64,000 nucleotides of DNA, taken from assembly GCF_018424685.1 (NCBI RefSeq), contig NZ_QTKX01000001.1, forward strand, positions 2,170,001 through 2,234,000, read 5' to 3'. Below are positions 1 through 7,985 of this stretch, one piece after another. Within the stretch, counting starts at the first letter, position 1. Each line of letters begins with the position of its first letter. Source of the DNA: Mesobacillus boroniphilus (GTDB taxonomy: Bacteria > Bacillota > Bacilli > Bacillales > Cytobacillaceae). The notes under the pieces are model-generated. The model searched no databases, was not told the DNA's origin, and saw nothing but the letters and a program-made list of their open reading frames with translations. The translations under genes and the position numbers were made by a program.

Positions 1-5
1 CTGGA

Positions 6-146
6 ATGCGTAAACTGTCGGACGAGCTGTTGATCGAGTCTTATTATAAAGCAAGAGAGTTGAATTTAAGCTACGAGTTTATTCGTTTGATTGAAACGGA
101 AATCCACCGGCGTTCATTATCTAACCGAATTAAAGCCTCATCCTGA
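6..146 (+). CDS. sda: Sporulation inhibitor Sda
   Basis: Encodes 46 residues beginning [16 protein letters not shown], very like B. subtilis Sda. Sda is a helical hairpin protein that binds the histidine kinase KinA (and KinB), blocks autophosphorylation and so delays sporulation when DNA replication is perturbed. The reading frame is complete, with ATG only five bases inside the window, so its promoter and any DnaA boxes lie outside. Length fits the family (about 46 to 52 residues). A terminator follows directly, which suggests a monocistronic gene. Identification is by recalled sequence similarity over the whole protein and is strong. Confidence 0.93.
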   Translation: MRKLSDELLIESYYKARELNLSYEFIRLIETEIHRRSLSNRIKASS

Positions 147-147
147 C

Positions 148-172
148 AGCCCCTAAAAGGGCTTTTTTTTTG
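148..172 (+). terminator. Rho-independent terminator of sda
   Basis: Stem AGCCC/GGGCT with a six-base loop, followed by a run of nine T residues, two bases after the sda stop codon. Confidence 0.85.
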
Positions 173-211
173 TTTTTTTATATAGGTGTTATGCTAATTA
201 ATCTAAAAATA

Positions 212-240
212 GCTAAAGGCACAGATTTACCCTGTGCCCC
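212..240 (-). terminator. Terminator of psd
   Basis: On the minus strand GGCACAG and CTGTGCC form a 7-bp stem with a 7-base loop, followed by a T-rich tail. It lies just past the psd stop. Confidence 0.7.
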
Positions 241-247
241 TCGCTTT

Positions 248-1036
248 TCAGCTTTGTACATTTAAAGTGCCGATTTTCTCGCCATACTTAATATGATATG
301 GAGGAGTGATTTCCGGCAGCAGGGTAATAGAATCTTTCTCAAACAACAAGACTACAGTTGAACCGAAGGTGAAATAAGCCATTTGTTCACCTTTCTCCAG
401 CTTTTGGCCGTCGTGTGTTGTTTCAATAGAATTGACAAACATGGCGCCTACCTTGATTACAGCTGCCATGCCTGCATTATGCCTGATTTCAGTGATCTTC
501 CGGTAGTTTTTAGATAATGGGTAGTTTCCATATTGCAACCCCATTTTATTAACAGGGTACGACTTCAATCCCAACGTCCACTGGTTAATGATCTCACCTG
601 TTACCGGACTGTGAATTTGATGGTAGTGGCTTGGGCTCAGGTAAAAAATCATATAAGTCCCCTGCTCATATCTGGCCATTGCTTCATCACTACCGAGCAT
701 CTCAGAAATAGAATATACCTTTCCTTTTACCGTGATCGTTTTATCAGCCTCGATTTGGCCAACCTCTTCGATTACTGAATCTACTGGACTAACAGCTGAC
801 AGAGGATCCTCATCTATCTTCCTTGTTCCTTCTTTTAGGTCCCTGATGAAAAATTGATGGAGACTTTCATATTCACCAATTGGCTTCTCCATCTCCTCCT
901 GGTTGATTTTATACGTTTTAGCAAATGAAGGAATAATCCTTTTGCTGCTCTTGGATTTTGCGAATTTATGCAAAATGTCCGAAGTCCACTTCCCATTTGT
1001 CAATTCTATAAGCAGGCGATATATAGATTGGAACAA
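248..1036 (-). CDS. psd: Phosphatidylserine decarboxylase
   Basis: Converts phosphatidylserine to phosphatidylethanolamine at the membrane. The 262-residue proenzyme carries an FGST motif at residues 224-227; family knowledge says self-cleavage between Gly225 and Ser226 creates the pyruvoyl cofactor on the small alpha chain. The start is TTG at 1036, seven bases behind a GGAGG ribosome site. The gene is divergent from pssA, which makes the substrate; the two are separated by about 190 bp of AT-rich DNA. In B. subtilis the pair is co-directional, so this arrangement differs. Function is confident. Confidence 0.95.
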   Translation of the reverse strand: MFQSIYRLLIELTNGKWTSDILHKFAKSKSSKRIIPSFAKTYKINQEEMEKPIGEYESLHQFFIRDLKEGTRKIDEDPLSAVSPVDSVIEEVGQIEADKTITVKGKVYSISEMLGSDEAMARYEQGTYMIFYLSPSHYHQIHSPVTGEIINQWTLGLKSYPVNKMGLQYGNYPLSKNYRKITEIRHNAGMAAVIKVGAMFVNSIETTHDGQKLEKGEQMAYFTFGSTVVLLFEKDSITLLPEITPPYHIKYGEKIGTLNVQS

Positions 1037-1225
1037 TGCTCTACCTCCGATTATTATCTATGCGTTTGCAACGGATAGATTGTTTTTGTTTTGCAGGATT
1101 TAATCAACAATTCCGAAAAGTAAAAAAGAAATCTTTACGAAAAAGCATAATCAGCTTAGAATTATATATTATTATATAATAACCCAATGTGCTAGTTCCC
1201 TTTTTGGATTATGAGGAGTGAAACT

Positions 1226-1765
1226 ATGTTTCTGCATGATGTACTTGACTCTACTGTCAAGAAAGTAAAATCCCAGACAGCCAATCTTCTGACATTGGCA
1301 AATCTTTCTTTAGGTGGATTCGCAATCATCGTTGCCATCAACGGCAATCTGAATCTAAGCCTTTTACTGATTTTCATAGCAGCCCTGGCAGATCGTTTTG
1401 ATGGCATGGTTGCCAGAAAGCTCAATATCGAATCCGATCTTGGAAAGCAGTTAGATTCCATGAGTGATATTATATCATTTGGAGTTGCACCTGCATTATT
1501 AATCTATCAGGGAATTTTATCCGAGTTTGGTGCTCCCGGCGCCTTCTTTATCGTTTTTTATATAGGCTGCGGTGCCTTCCGCCTGGCACGATTCAATATC
1601 ACCGAGAATACCGGATATTTCACAGGTTTGCCTATTACAGCAGCAGGAGTGCTGGCAACGCTAAGCTTCCTTGCCATTCCCCACGTTCCACCGCAAACAT
1701 TCCTGTTCATTATGTTGACTCTCAGCCTGCTGATGGTCAGTCCATTCAAGCTGAGAAAAGTATAA
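1226..1765 (+). CDS. pssA: CDP-diacylglycerol--serine O-phosphatidyltransferase
   Basis: Makes phosphatidylserine from CDP-diacylglycerol and serine. The CDP-alcohol phosphotransferase signature is intact around residues 53-79: D-x2-D-G-x2-A-R, then G and two further aspartates (ADRFDGMVARKL, then QLDSMSD). Several hydrophobic segments indicate a polytopic membrane protein of 179 residues. I chose ATG at 1226 instead of the in-frame ATG at 1211 because GAGGAG lies at the right distance upstream of 1226 and overlaps the earlier candidate. It is paired divergently with psd, the next step in phosphatidylethanolamine synthesis. Confidence 0.94.
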   Translation: MFLHDVLDSTVKKVKSQTANLLTLANLSLGGFAIIVAINGNLNLSLLLIFIAALADRFDGMVARKLNIESDLGKQLDSMSDIISFGVAPALLIYQGILSEFGAPGAFFIVFYIGCGAFRLARFNITENTGYFTGLPITAAGVLATLSFLAIPHVPPQTFLFIMLTLSLLMVSPFKLRKV

Positions 1766-1795
1766 AACCCAGCCTAAAATGGCTGGGTTTTCGTA
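1765..1795 (+). terminator. Terminator of pssA
   Basis: Perfect 10-bp stem AAACCCAGCC/GGCTGGGTTT, loop TAAAAT, overlapping the last base of the stop codon. The T tail is short. Confidence 0.8.
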
Positions 1796-1917
1796 CGTTT
1801 ATTTGTATTCAGAAGCCTGTCTTGTGTATGTCCCTCTTTAAAGGGACACTTTACCGAAAAGAGCACTCCTGATTGCCAGTTTCGCGAATTTATTCTCCCT
1901 ACTGGCAAGCAGCATTA

Positions 1918-3696
1918 TTACTCAGTCAAAGCCATAAATTCTTCGACATCCTCAACACACATCCGGACTGCTTTTTCCCAGAAATCCTTTTTCGTGAGAT
2001 CGACGTTCAGGTGCTTTTGTGCCAAGTCCTCGACTGTCATAGAAGCGGAGTCCTTCAAAAGTGCGATATATTTCTCTTCATATCCCTTGCCTTCTTCCTG
2101 TGCCAATGCATAAATTCCAAGGGAGAATAAGTAACCAAATGTATACGGGAAGTTATAAAACGGTACTCCAGTGATAAAGAAGTGCAGCTTTGAGGCCCAG
2201 AATAGCGGGTGGTACTCTTCTAGAGCTCCTCCGTATGCTTCAGTCTGTGCATTTTCCATCAATTCACCCAGTCTTTCTGGATTGACAATCCCTTGCTTGC
2301 GCTCTTCATAGAATTTCGTCTCAAACAGGAACCTGGAATGAATATTCATCAGAAGCGCTACCGATCGCTGTATTTTATCCTCTAACAGACTGAGCTTCTC
2401 TTCTTTTGTTTTCGCGTTCTTTACAGAAGCATCCGAAACGATCATTTCAGCGAAAGTAGATGCTGTTTCAGCAACGTTCATCGCATAATTACGATTCAGC
2501 AAGTGCTGGTCTCTCATAGCATATGTGTGGAATCCATGTCCAAGCTCGTGCGCAAGTGTGGAGACATTGGATGGCGTGCCCGAGTAGGTCATGAAAATTC
2601 GTGATTGGCTGCTCTCCGGAAAGAAAGTGTGGAATCCGCCTGGAGCCTTTCCAGGACGATCTTCCGCCTCAATCCATTTATTTTCAAATGCCATTTTAGC
2701 AAAGTCGGCCATTTCCTTGCCAAATTGCTCAAAATTATCGACGATGAAATCTGCCCCTTCCTGATAAGACATTTTGGATTCCGTATTGCCAATTGGTGCA
2801 TCTAAATCGTACCAGCTCAGCTTTTCAAGTCCAAGGAGCTTAGCTTTCCGATTCAGGAACTGAACAAATGGCTCTTTATTGTCGGAGATGACTTCCCACA
2901 TGGCATCAAGAGTTTCTTTTTTCATCCTGTTAATATCAAGCGGCTCTTTCAACACATCTTCCCAGCCGCGGAGCTTATAGACATTCAATCGAAAGCCTGC
3001 AAGGTGGTTAAGTGTTTTTGCGTAGAAATCCTCTTGCTCTCCCCAGGCTTTTTCCCATTGAGCGAAAATTTCTTTACGAACAGAACGGTCAGCATCGGAA
3101 AGCTTATTGGCCGCTTGGCCGACAGATAAACTTTCCTCTTTATAATTGATTTTCGTATTGCCAACAAGAACGTCGTACATCTGGCCCCAGCCATGATAGC
3201 CGTCTACACTCAAGGAATTAATGGCTGATTCCTCTTTTTCGGAAAGCTTTTCCGCTGCCCGCTCACGTCGCTCTGTCAGTACAAAACGGAGCTCCTCCAA
3301 AAGCCCTTCCTGGACAAGCTCCTCCCAAACACTTTCCGAAAAGCTGGATAGCTTCTGGTCAAAGATCGTCAGCGCTGTTTGCAGCGACGCACTTATTTCT
3401 GTCACTGCCGCTTTTAATTGCCCAGCTTTTTTATCACCAGTATTTTGGGCATGTAAACAGCTCACAAATGCTCCAGCCTGCCTGACCTTCCTTGCTGCTC
3501 CATCAAATATTTCAACGAGACTTGCCAGCCTAGCTCCCTCACTTACCTGGTCAGCTGGCTGCCAGCTCTCAACTTCGTTCTTAAATTGTGTGATTTTCTC
3601 ATCTGCAGACTTTAGGTGTTCAGCGAAGTCAGGTGAATCACTTCCCCCTTCAAAAAACACGTCTAAGTCCCAGACTTCTGAGTATGTATTGGACAT
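1918..3696 (-). CDS. M3-family oligoendopeptidase (PepF type)
   Basis: A 592-residue cytoplasmic metallopeptidase. The zinc motif HELGH is at residues 383-387 (His383, Glu384, His387), followed by HTYAMRDQHLL and, about 25 residues later, a conserved NVAETAS segment that supplies the third zinc ligand Glu. M3 oligoendopeptidases cut short peptides of roughly 6 to 20 residues. Length matches the shorter Bacillus PepF subgroup. It is transcribed alone, with no clear operon partner. The exact B. subtilis orthologue is not assigned, so no symbol is given. Confidence 0.9.
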   Translation of the reverse strand: MSNTYSEVWDLDVFFEGGSDSPDFAEHLKSADEKITQFKNEVESWQPADQVSEGARLASLVEIFDGAARKVRQAGAFVSCLHAQNTGDKKAGQLKAAVTEISASLQTALTIFDQKLSSFSESVWEELVQEGLLEELRFVLTERRERAAEKLSEKEESAINSLSVDGYHGWGQMYDVLVGNTKINYKEESLSVGQAANKLSDADRSVRKEIFAQWEKAWGEQEDFYAKTLNHLAGFRLNVYKLRGWEDVLKEPLDINRMKKETLDAMWEVISDNKEPFVQFLNRKAKLLGLEKLSWYDLDAPIGNTESKMSYQEGADFIVDNFEQFGKEMADFAKMAFENKWIEAEDRPGKAPGGFHTFFPESSQSRIFMTYSGTPSNVSTLAHELGHGFHTYAMRDQHLLNRNYAMNVAETASTFAEMIVSDASVKNAKTKEEKLSLLEDKIQRSVALLMNIHSRFLFETKFYEERKQGIVNPERLGELMENAQTEAYGGALEEYHPLFWASKLHFFITGVPFYNFPYTFGYLFSLGIYALAQEEGKGYEEKYIALLKDSASMTVEDLAQKHLNVDLTKKDFWEKAVRMCVEDVEEFMALTE

Positions 3697-3882
3697 TAAT
3701 TGGCTCCCCCTTTTTTTCTGTTATTTTATTATAATGTTATTTTTCTAAAATTTCTATTTTTTCAAATGTTTTTCTGGATAGAATGTTCACTGCCTGACAC
3801 AAAGAAAAACTTCTGGAACCAAAGATAGTATAAAATGAATATTTAAAGAACAGAGGTTGTTTTCGCCGGAAAGAGCCTTATA

Positions 3883-3922
3883 AAAAAAGCAGAAGGTTTA
3901 TCCTTTTTGCAGGATAAACCTT
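3883..3922 (-). terminator. Terminator of the yjcZ-type gene
   Basis: Perfect 12-bp stem AAGGTTTATCCT/AGGATAAACCTT with a 6-base loop, followed on the minus strand by a run of T residues. It begins 8 bases past the small gene. Confidence 0.9.
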
Positions 3923-3930
3923 TGATCCCT

Positions 3931-4077
3931 CTATCCGTAGAAATACCACCATCCGCCAAAAATCAGAACGATGACAAGCAGGATGATGAACAGCGCAAAC
4001 CATACACCACTTCCGCCGTAATAACCCGGATAACCTCCATAAGGTGCCGCGTATGGTGGATAGCAACCGTAAGGCAT
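3931..4077 (-). CDS. YjcZ-family small sporulation protein
   Basis: A 48-residue protein: a Tyr/Gly/Pro-rich head (MPYGCYPPYAAPYGGYPGYY), then a hydrophobic stretch (residues 25-41) and a WWYFYG tail. This layout is typical of YjcZ-type proteins, which are found in sporulating Bacillaceae and, in B. subtilis, are linked to the forespore or spore. It has an AAGGAGTG ribosome site five bases before ATG and a strong terminator, so it looks like a genuine single-gene unit. Molecular function is unknown. It is below common ORF length cut-offs. Confidence 0.88.
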   Translation of the reverse strand: MPYGCYPPYAAPYGGYPGYYGGSGVWFALFIILLVIVLIFGGWWYFYG

Positions 4078-4254
4078 ACTTTCACACTCCTTTTCTGTAT
4101 CCTATTATTACTTTATGGGATTCTGTCCATTTTGGTTTGGGCTTTCAGCGAACCTTTTACAAAAAAGTTGTGTGAAACCCGTTATAAGTGCACAGTTTTT
4201 ACAAAATTTTAGTGTAAGATGAACTAAACAATTATTTTGCAAGGGGTTTTTTAT

Positions 4255-4926
4255 ATGGCTACGATTTTGCTAGTAGATGATGAAACGCGTATGCTGGATT
4301 TGCTTGCGCTGTATTTAACACCTTTAGGATATACATGCATCAAGAAAACTTCTGCCGTTGAGGCTATCAGCTACCTGGAAGATCACGATGCTAATCTCGT
4401 TTTGCTTGATGTCATGATGCCCGAGATGGATGGCTGGGAGGCGTGCAGTGAAATTCGCAGGCATTGGGACATTCCTGTCATCATGCTTACCGCCAGGAGT
4501 GAGAAGCCTGACATTGTCCGAGGCTTGAAAGTAGGAGCTGATGACTATATCACCAAGCCTTTTGATGAAGGTGAATTAGTTGCACGAATTGAAGCAGTGC
4601 TCCGCAGACAATCAGTCAAGAGCCCTCTCCTCACTTTCAAAGGCTTGAAACTTAACATAGATTCCTATGAAGTGCAGTATGACGGCACTTTGATTCCTCT
4701 TACGCCTAAGGAGTTTGCGCTGCTAAGCCTGTTTCTGCAAAAAAGCAATAAGGTTTTCACCAGGGAACACTTAATCTCAACTATATGGGGATACGGTGTC
4801 AATACCGAAGACCGTACAATCGATTCGCATGTGAGGAACCTGAGGGATAAGCTTCGCAAATCTGGTTTTGCCGTGGATAATTATCTATCTACTGTTTGGG
4901 GTGTAGGCTATAAATGGATTGATTAG
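4255..4926 (+). CDS. Orphan OmpR-family response regulator
   Basis: A 223-residue two-component regulator. The receiver domain (about residues 1-115) has the acidic pair DDE near the start, the phosphorylation Asp in LLDVMMPEMDGWEA (about residue 51), the conserved Thr in MLTARSE and the Lys in ITKPFDEGEL. The winged-helix DNA-binding domain (about 125-223) has PLTPKEFALL and DSHVRNLRDKLRK. The start is ATG at 4255 with AAGGGG upstream, not the upstream in-frame TTG. No histidine kinase is adjacent on either strand, so its kinase and targets are unknown. Confidence 0.9.
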   Translation: MATILLVDDETRMLDLLALYLTPLGYTCIKKTSAVEAISYLEDHDANLVLLDVMMPEMDGWEACSEIRRHWDIPVIMLTARSEKPDIVRGLKVGADDYITKPFDEGELVARIEAVLRRQSVKSPLLTFKGLKLNIDSYEVQYDGTLIPLTPKEFALLSLFLQKSNKVFTREHLISTIWGYGVNTEDRTIDSHVRNLRDKLRKSGFAVDNYLSTVWGVGYKWID

Positions 4927-4958
4927 GATCCATGCGAAAACTGCCATAAATAATGAAG

Positions 4959-4990
4959 AAAGGAGAAGGGGATCCCCCCTCTCCTTTTCT
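4959..4990. terminator. Bidirectional terminator after the response regulator
   Basis: Hairpin with arms AAAGGAGAAGGGG and CCCC...CTCCTTTT, A-rich before and T-rich after. It ends the response regulator gene and probably once ended the DUF1641 gene, from which it is now separated by a small inserted element. Confidence 0.75.
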
Positions 4991-4997
4991 ATTTATT

Positions 4998-5182
4998 GGC
5001 TGTTTTCGTAAAGATTGTTGTTAAAAATCCTAAAGCCGATTTTAACGTAATATAAAGCCATTTTGTAGTTCGGTATTAAGTTTGCATGCTCTTTTCTCAT
5101 AACAAGAGGCTTCTTTGCGAAGAAAAATAGTACATTCACTCCTATTTTGTAGTCAATAGCAACAAAGTTTGAGAAAAGAACC
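4998..5182. mobile_element. MITE-like element, family A copy 1
   Basis: A 185-bp non-coding element starting GGCTGTTTTCGTAAAG and ending in a near inverted copy (GAGAAAAGAACC). It is flanked by a perfect 8-bp direct repeat TATTTATT (4990-4997 and 5183-5190), the mark of transposition. Near-identical copies lie at 8765, 58784 and 62770. The element's last base joins the first two bases of the duplication to form the TAG stop of the DUF1641 gene. It has no coding capacity, so it must be moved by a transposase encoded elsewhere. Confidence 0.92.
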
Positions 5183-5742
5183 TATTTATTTAATTCTTTC
5201 GGCAGGTTTTGCAGGAAGGAAATCATTAATGTCATGCCTTCTCTTGTTTCTTTCTGTGTGACCGCCTTCATCAACTGCATGGATGACAAAGGTTCTTTAT
5301 CCTTTGTTTCCTCTTGAGCATTATGGAAAGCAGTAAGCATACCGTCTACCAGGTCAATGGCACCAAGCTGGACGAAGGAATCTGCGAGTTCTACACCTTT
5401 GATCGCCTTCTCAACCATATCTGTTACCATTGGGCCTGTCATTGCGCCCTTCATTGCAGCGACCATATCCGCTAGCTGCATCAAGGACTTAAGCACACCG
5501 GTTTCTTCCATCCGTTTGACTTCCAACAATGTTCGCTCGAGATTCTCAGCCACTTCCGGCAATGTTTTTAGCAAAGAGAGTGTTTCTGGCTGAAGCAGGT
5601 CATCAGCCATCTCAACCATTTTGACACCTGTTTCGGCAATCGTTGAGACCATTTCCCCGGTAACCGCATTCATGGCTGCATCAGTAAAGCCGACGAGTTT
5701 ATGTTGTTCTTTTTGTTGAGCTTGAGGTGTTTCTGTAGCCAT
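5182..5742 (-). CDS. DUF1641 domain protein
   Basis: A 186-residue soluble, Met/Glu/Leu-rich, mostly helical protein with the glycine-containing segment MVAAMKGAMTGPMVTDM near the middle, typical of DUF1641. I recall this family next to sulfide:quinone oxidoreductase-like or formate dehydrogenase-like genes in Bacillus; its biochemical role is not known. I chose ATG at 5742, eight bases behind AAGGGG; the in-frame GTG further upstream overlaps that site. It is the last gene of the sulfur operon, 14 bases after the flavoprotein gene, and its stop codon abuts a MITE. Confidence 0.85.
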   Translation of the reverse strand: MATETPQAQQKEQHKLVGFTDAAMNAVTGEMVSTIAETGVKMVEMADDLLQPETLSLLKTLPEVAENLERTLLEVKRMEETGVLKSLMQLADMVAAMKGAMTGPMVTDMVEKAIKGVELADSFVQLGAIDLVDGMLTAFHNAQEETKDKEPLSSMQLMKAVTQKETREGMTLMISFLQNLPKELNK

Positions 5743-5756
5743 CTCAACCACCCCTT

Positions 5757-6893
5757 CTATAAAATCCCTTTGGCATTTAACCAGTAAAGCTCATTGTACA
5801 CAGCTTTAAACCAGTGTAGCAGGTCAGAAGTTTCTGCAGGCTGCGGAGGATTATTGTAATCGAATGTAATCATGCTGGCATCTTCAAGGCTGTTTTCAAG
5901 GAAGCAAGCGACCTTGCCATTGTATACAGCTGTTTCCGGGCGACCAGTCAATCTGCTGATGATATTGGCAACAAGCGATTCAGATTGGTAGTGTGCTGTT
6001 GAACCAGCCTTACTGATTGGAAGGTTCGTAGCGTCACCAATAACGTATACATCATCCTGGCCAATCATCTTCAATGTTGTACGGTTTGTCGGAATGAAGC
6101 CGGACTCATCTCCAATACCAGAATCAATCACTGCTTTAGCGCCAGTATGGGCTGGAATCGTAATAAGCATGTCATATTCGTGTTCCGAACCATCCATCGT
6201 GATGGCCACTTTTCGCTTTGGATCCACTTCTTCCAGGTTGAAGAATGTCTCGTATTTGATATCGCGCTTCTCGAACTGTGGCAATCCCCACTCAGCAACT
6301 GGTACTAGTGAGTGAATCCGGCCGATTGGATAAGCATATTTAATTTCGATATCCTTGCGTCTTCCATTCTTGCGGTAATAATCATCAAGCATTAACGCAA
6401 GTTCAAGCGGAGCAGCCGGGCACTTGTGCGGCACATCAATCGTGATGAGTATTCTTCCTTTTTCCATGGCTGCAAGATCTTCACGCAGGCGTTCTGCACC
6501 TTCGAGTGTATAGAAGTTATGAGCTCCATCTCTTAAGCCAGGTACGCTGTCGAAATCCGGATGAGAGCCAGTTGCGACTACAAGATAGTCGTACTGGTAT
6601 TGCTTTTTGCCTTTAACCGTCTTCTTCTCGACGTCAATCTTTTCTACATCATCATAAACAAGGTTTACATGTCTGTGAACGAGGGTTTCCTGTTTTCTGA
6701 TAAAATGCTCTGATGGCTTCTCATTGAAGGCAATGAATAAGTATCCAGGCTGGTAAATGTGCTTTTCTGTATTTGAAATCAACGTGATTTCGACTTCACG
6801 CTTCTTAATTTCTTCCCCAAGCTGGCGGGCAAGCTTGTTTGCAACCATTGTTCCCGCGCTGCCGGCTCCAAGAACGACGATTTTCTTTGTCAT
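5757..6893 (-). CDS. FAD-dependent oxidoreductase, sulfide:quinone oxidoreductase-like
   Basis: A 378-residue flavoprotein. The N-terminal dinucleotide-binding motif is VVLGAGSAGTMVANKLA, the second nucleotide region follows VVATGSHPDF, and the C-terminal FAD motif is DDVYVIGDATNLP. One cysteine in HKCPAAPLE (around residue 160) matches the conserved central Cys of SQR-type proteins. Such enzymes oxidise sulfide or reduced sulfur and pass electrons to quinone or thiol carriers. Its place between tusA and DUF1641 genes supports a role in persulfide or sulfide handling. Whether it is a true SQR is not proven by sequence alone. Confidence 0.88.
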   Translation of the reverse strand: MTKKIVVLGAGSAGTMVANKLARQLGEEIKKREVEITLISNTEKHIYQPGYLFIAFNEKPSEHFIRKQETLVHRHVNLVYDDVEKIDVEKKTVKGKKQYQYDYLVVATGSHPDFDSVPGLRDGAHNFYTLEGAERLREDLAAMEKGRILITIDVPHKCPAAPLELALMLDDYYRKNGRRKDIEIKYAYPIGRIHSLVPVAEWGLPQFEKRDIKYETFFNLEEVDPKRKVAITMDGSEHEYDMLITIPAHTGAKAVIDSGIGDESGFIPTNRTTLKMIGQDDVYVIGDATNLPISKAGSTAHYQSESLVANIISRLTGRPETAVYNGKVACFLENSLEDASMITFDYNNPPQPAETSDLLHWFKAVYNELYWLNAKGIL

Positions 6894-6955
6894 TTGGTCC
6901 ACACCTCTTTATTGGATTCTTTGATGAAGGCTGTTACAGTTTAAACAGCAATCAA

Positions 6956-7195
6956 TTACTTAACCTTTTTAACTGCGATCTTGAATTCATCGCCTTCATT
7001 TTCAAGGTAGGCAATTTCGTGGCCCATTTTGTTTACCCACTCAGGAATATCGACGGCTGAACCCTTATCTGTGGAAATAACTTCCACAACATCTCCAACT
7101 TGTGCTGTTTTGATTCCTTTTACCAATTCCATTAGCGGTCCAGGGCAATATGCTCCTCTTGCATCGATTGATTTAGTTACTTGTACTTCACTCAT
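6956..7195 (-). CDS. TusA-family sulfurtransferase
   Basis: A 79-residue protein with the TusA signature DARGAYCPGPLMEL; the Cys of the CPGP motif (residue 18) is the expected sulfur-carrying residue. TusA proteins relay persulfide sulfur between enzymes. It sits second in the operon after a DsrE-like protein, its usual partner type, and before the SQR-like flavoprotein, so sulfur relay from DsrE-like to TusA is a reasonable inference. Ribosome site AGGAGG lies upstream of ATG at 7195. Confidence 0.93.
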   Translation of the reverse strand: MSEVQVTKSIDARGAYCPGPLMELVKGIKTAQVGDVVEVISTDKGSAVDIPEWVNKMGHEIAYLENEGDEFKIAVKKVK

Positions 7196-7314
7196 GATTT
7201 TTTCCTCCTATATAGTTAAGTTTTATGTTAAAATTGGATAAGATTTTTATTTTTGCATGAAGGGGAAAGGGTTGAGGGCCTGCACGCCATATCACTTTTC
7301 CCCGCTTCTGCAGC

Positions 7315-7716
7315 TTACATTGTAATAACTGTTGCTCCTTGAGTCATTCCCAGGAATTTTGTAACCCCGATTACTCCATCGAATACATCAATCATGTCTT
7401 CTTCTTGCCAATCCATGATGTCCATTGCTAGTGCGCAGCCATAAATATTAAGTTCTCCCATATCTTTTCCTTCCTGTAAAAGTGAATCAAATAATGGGAT
7501 CTTCTTAGCTAGCATTTCCTTGCCAATAGTTCCAGTGATGAAATCAGTGCTTTCAAAGCTGTCTTTGCGGAAAGATTTCAATGCGTTCATTGTAACGAAG
7601 ACATTCACAGTCATGCCTGACATTGAAGCAACTGATCCTACCAGTGCACCAGCATGCAACTTCTCAAGATCTTCCGATAATAAAATGACCGCTAAAGATG
7701 GGGCTTGTTGTTCCAT
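7315..7716 (-). CDS. DsrE/DsrF/DsrH-like sulfur relay protein
   Basis: A 133-residue protein of the DsrE-like fold, related by memory to the B. subtilis YrkE type. A conserved cysteine occurs in NIYGCALAMDIMDW (residue 95 or so), and the N-terminal LAVILLSEDLEKLHAG segment fits the nucleotide-free Rossmann-like DsrE fold. These proteins bind or transfer persulfide sulfur with TusA. First gene of the four-gene operon; AGGAGG lies eight bases before ATG, and a sigma-A-like promoter overlapping a C-rich motif lies about 50 bp upstream. Confidence 0.87.
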   Translation of the reverse strand: MEQQAPSLAVILLSEDLEKLHAGALVGSVASMSGMTVNVFVTMNALKSFRKDSFESTDFITGTIGKEMLAKKIPLFDSLLQEGKDMGELNIYGCALAMDIMDWQEEDMIDVFDGVIGVTKFLGMTQGATVITM

Positions 7717-7762
7717 AATGTATTTCCTCCTAATAAATTCGAATGATTTACCTTACACTTGC

Positions 7763-7792
7763 ATTATACCTATACCCCTATGTCTATGTCTG
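7763..7792 (-). promoter_or_regulatory. Promoter of the sulfur operon with a possible CsoR/CstR-type operator
   Basis: On the minus strand CAGACA and TATAAT are separated by 18 bp. The spacer contains ATAGGGGTATAGGTAT, rich in the ATA-CCCC/GGGG-TAT half sites that CsoR-family regulators bind. CstR, a persulfide-sensing CsoR relative, controls similar operons in other Firmicutes. The dyad is imperfect, and no csoR or cstR gene is in the window, so the operator is only suggested. Confidence 0.45.
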
Positions 7793-7917
7793 TTTCTTTT
7801 ATGTGAACGTTCTTAGTCTAAAAAGTGACAAAACAAGGTGTTCACAGAATTAACTATTGCATCTTCAGAATATTATTATGGATTAAATTCCCAATATAAA
7901 ATATTTATTCGGACAGA

Positions 7918-7946
7918 CACAATCCACCCTATTCAGACATAGGAAT
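7918..7946 (+). promoter_or_regulatory. Possible mother-cell promoter of sigK
   Basis: CACA at 7918-7921 and CATA at 7938-7941 are 16 bp apart, as in sigma-K-type promoters (AC, then CATA plus downstream TA); the downstream TA half is imperfect. sigK is known in B. subtilis to be read by sigma-E and then by sigma-K itself. Offered as a weak match. Confidence 0.3.
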
Positions 7947-7985
7947 TTATTATAGGCGAAAGCCTAAAAAAGCGGGGGTGGAAAC

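Noticed and set aside
1873-1908. Inverted repeat TTGCCAGT...ACTGGCAA after the M3 peptidase gene as terminator
   Set aside because: The loop is 20 bases, there is no T run on the minus strand, and the stem is only 8 bp; left unassigned.
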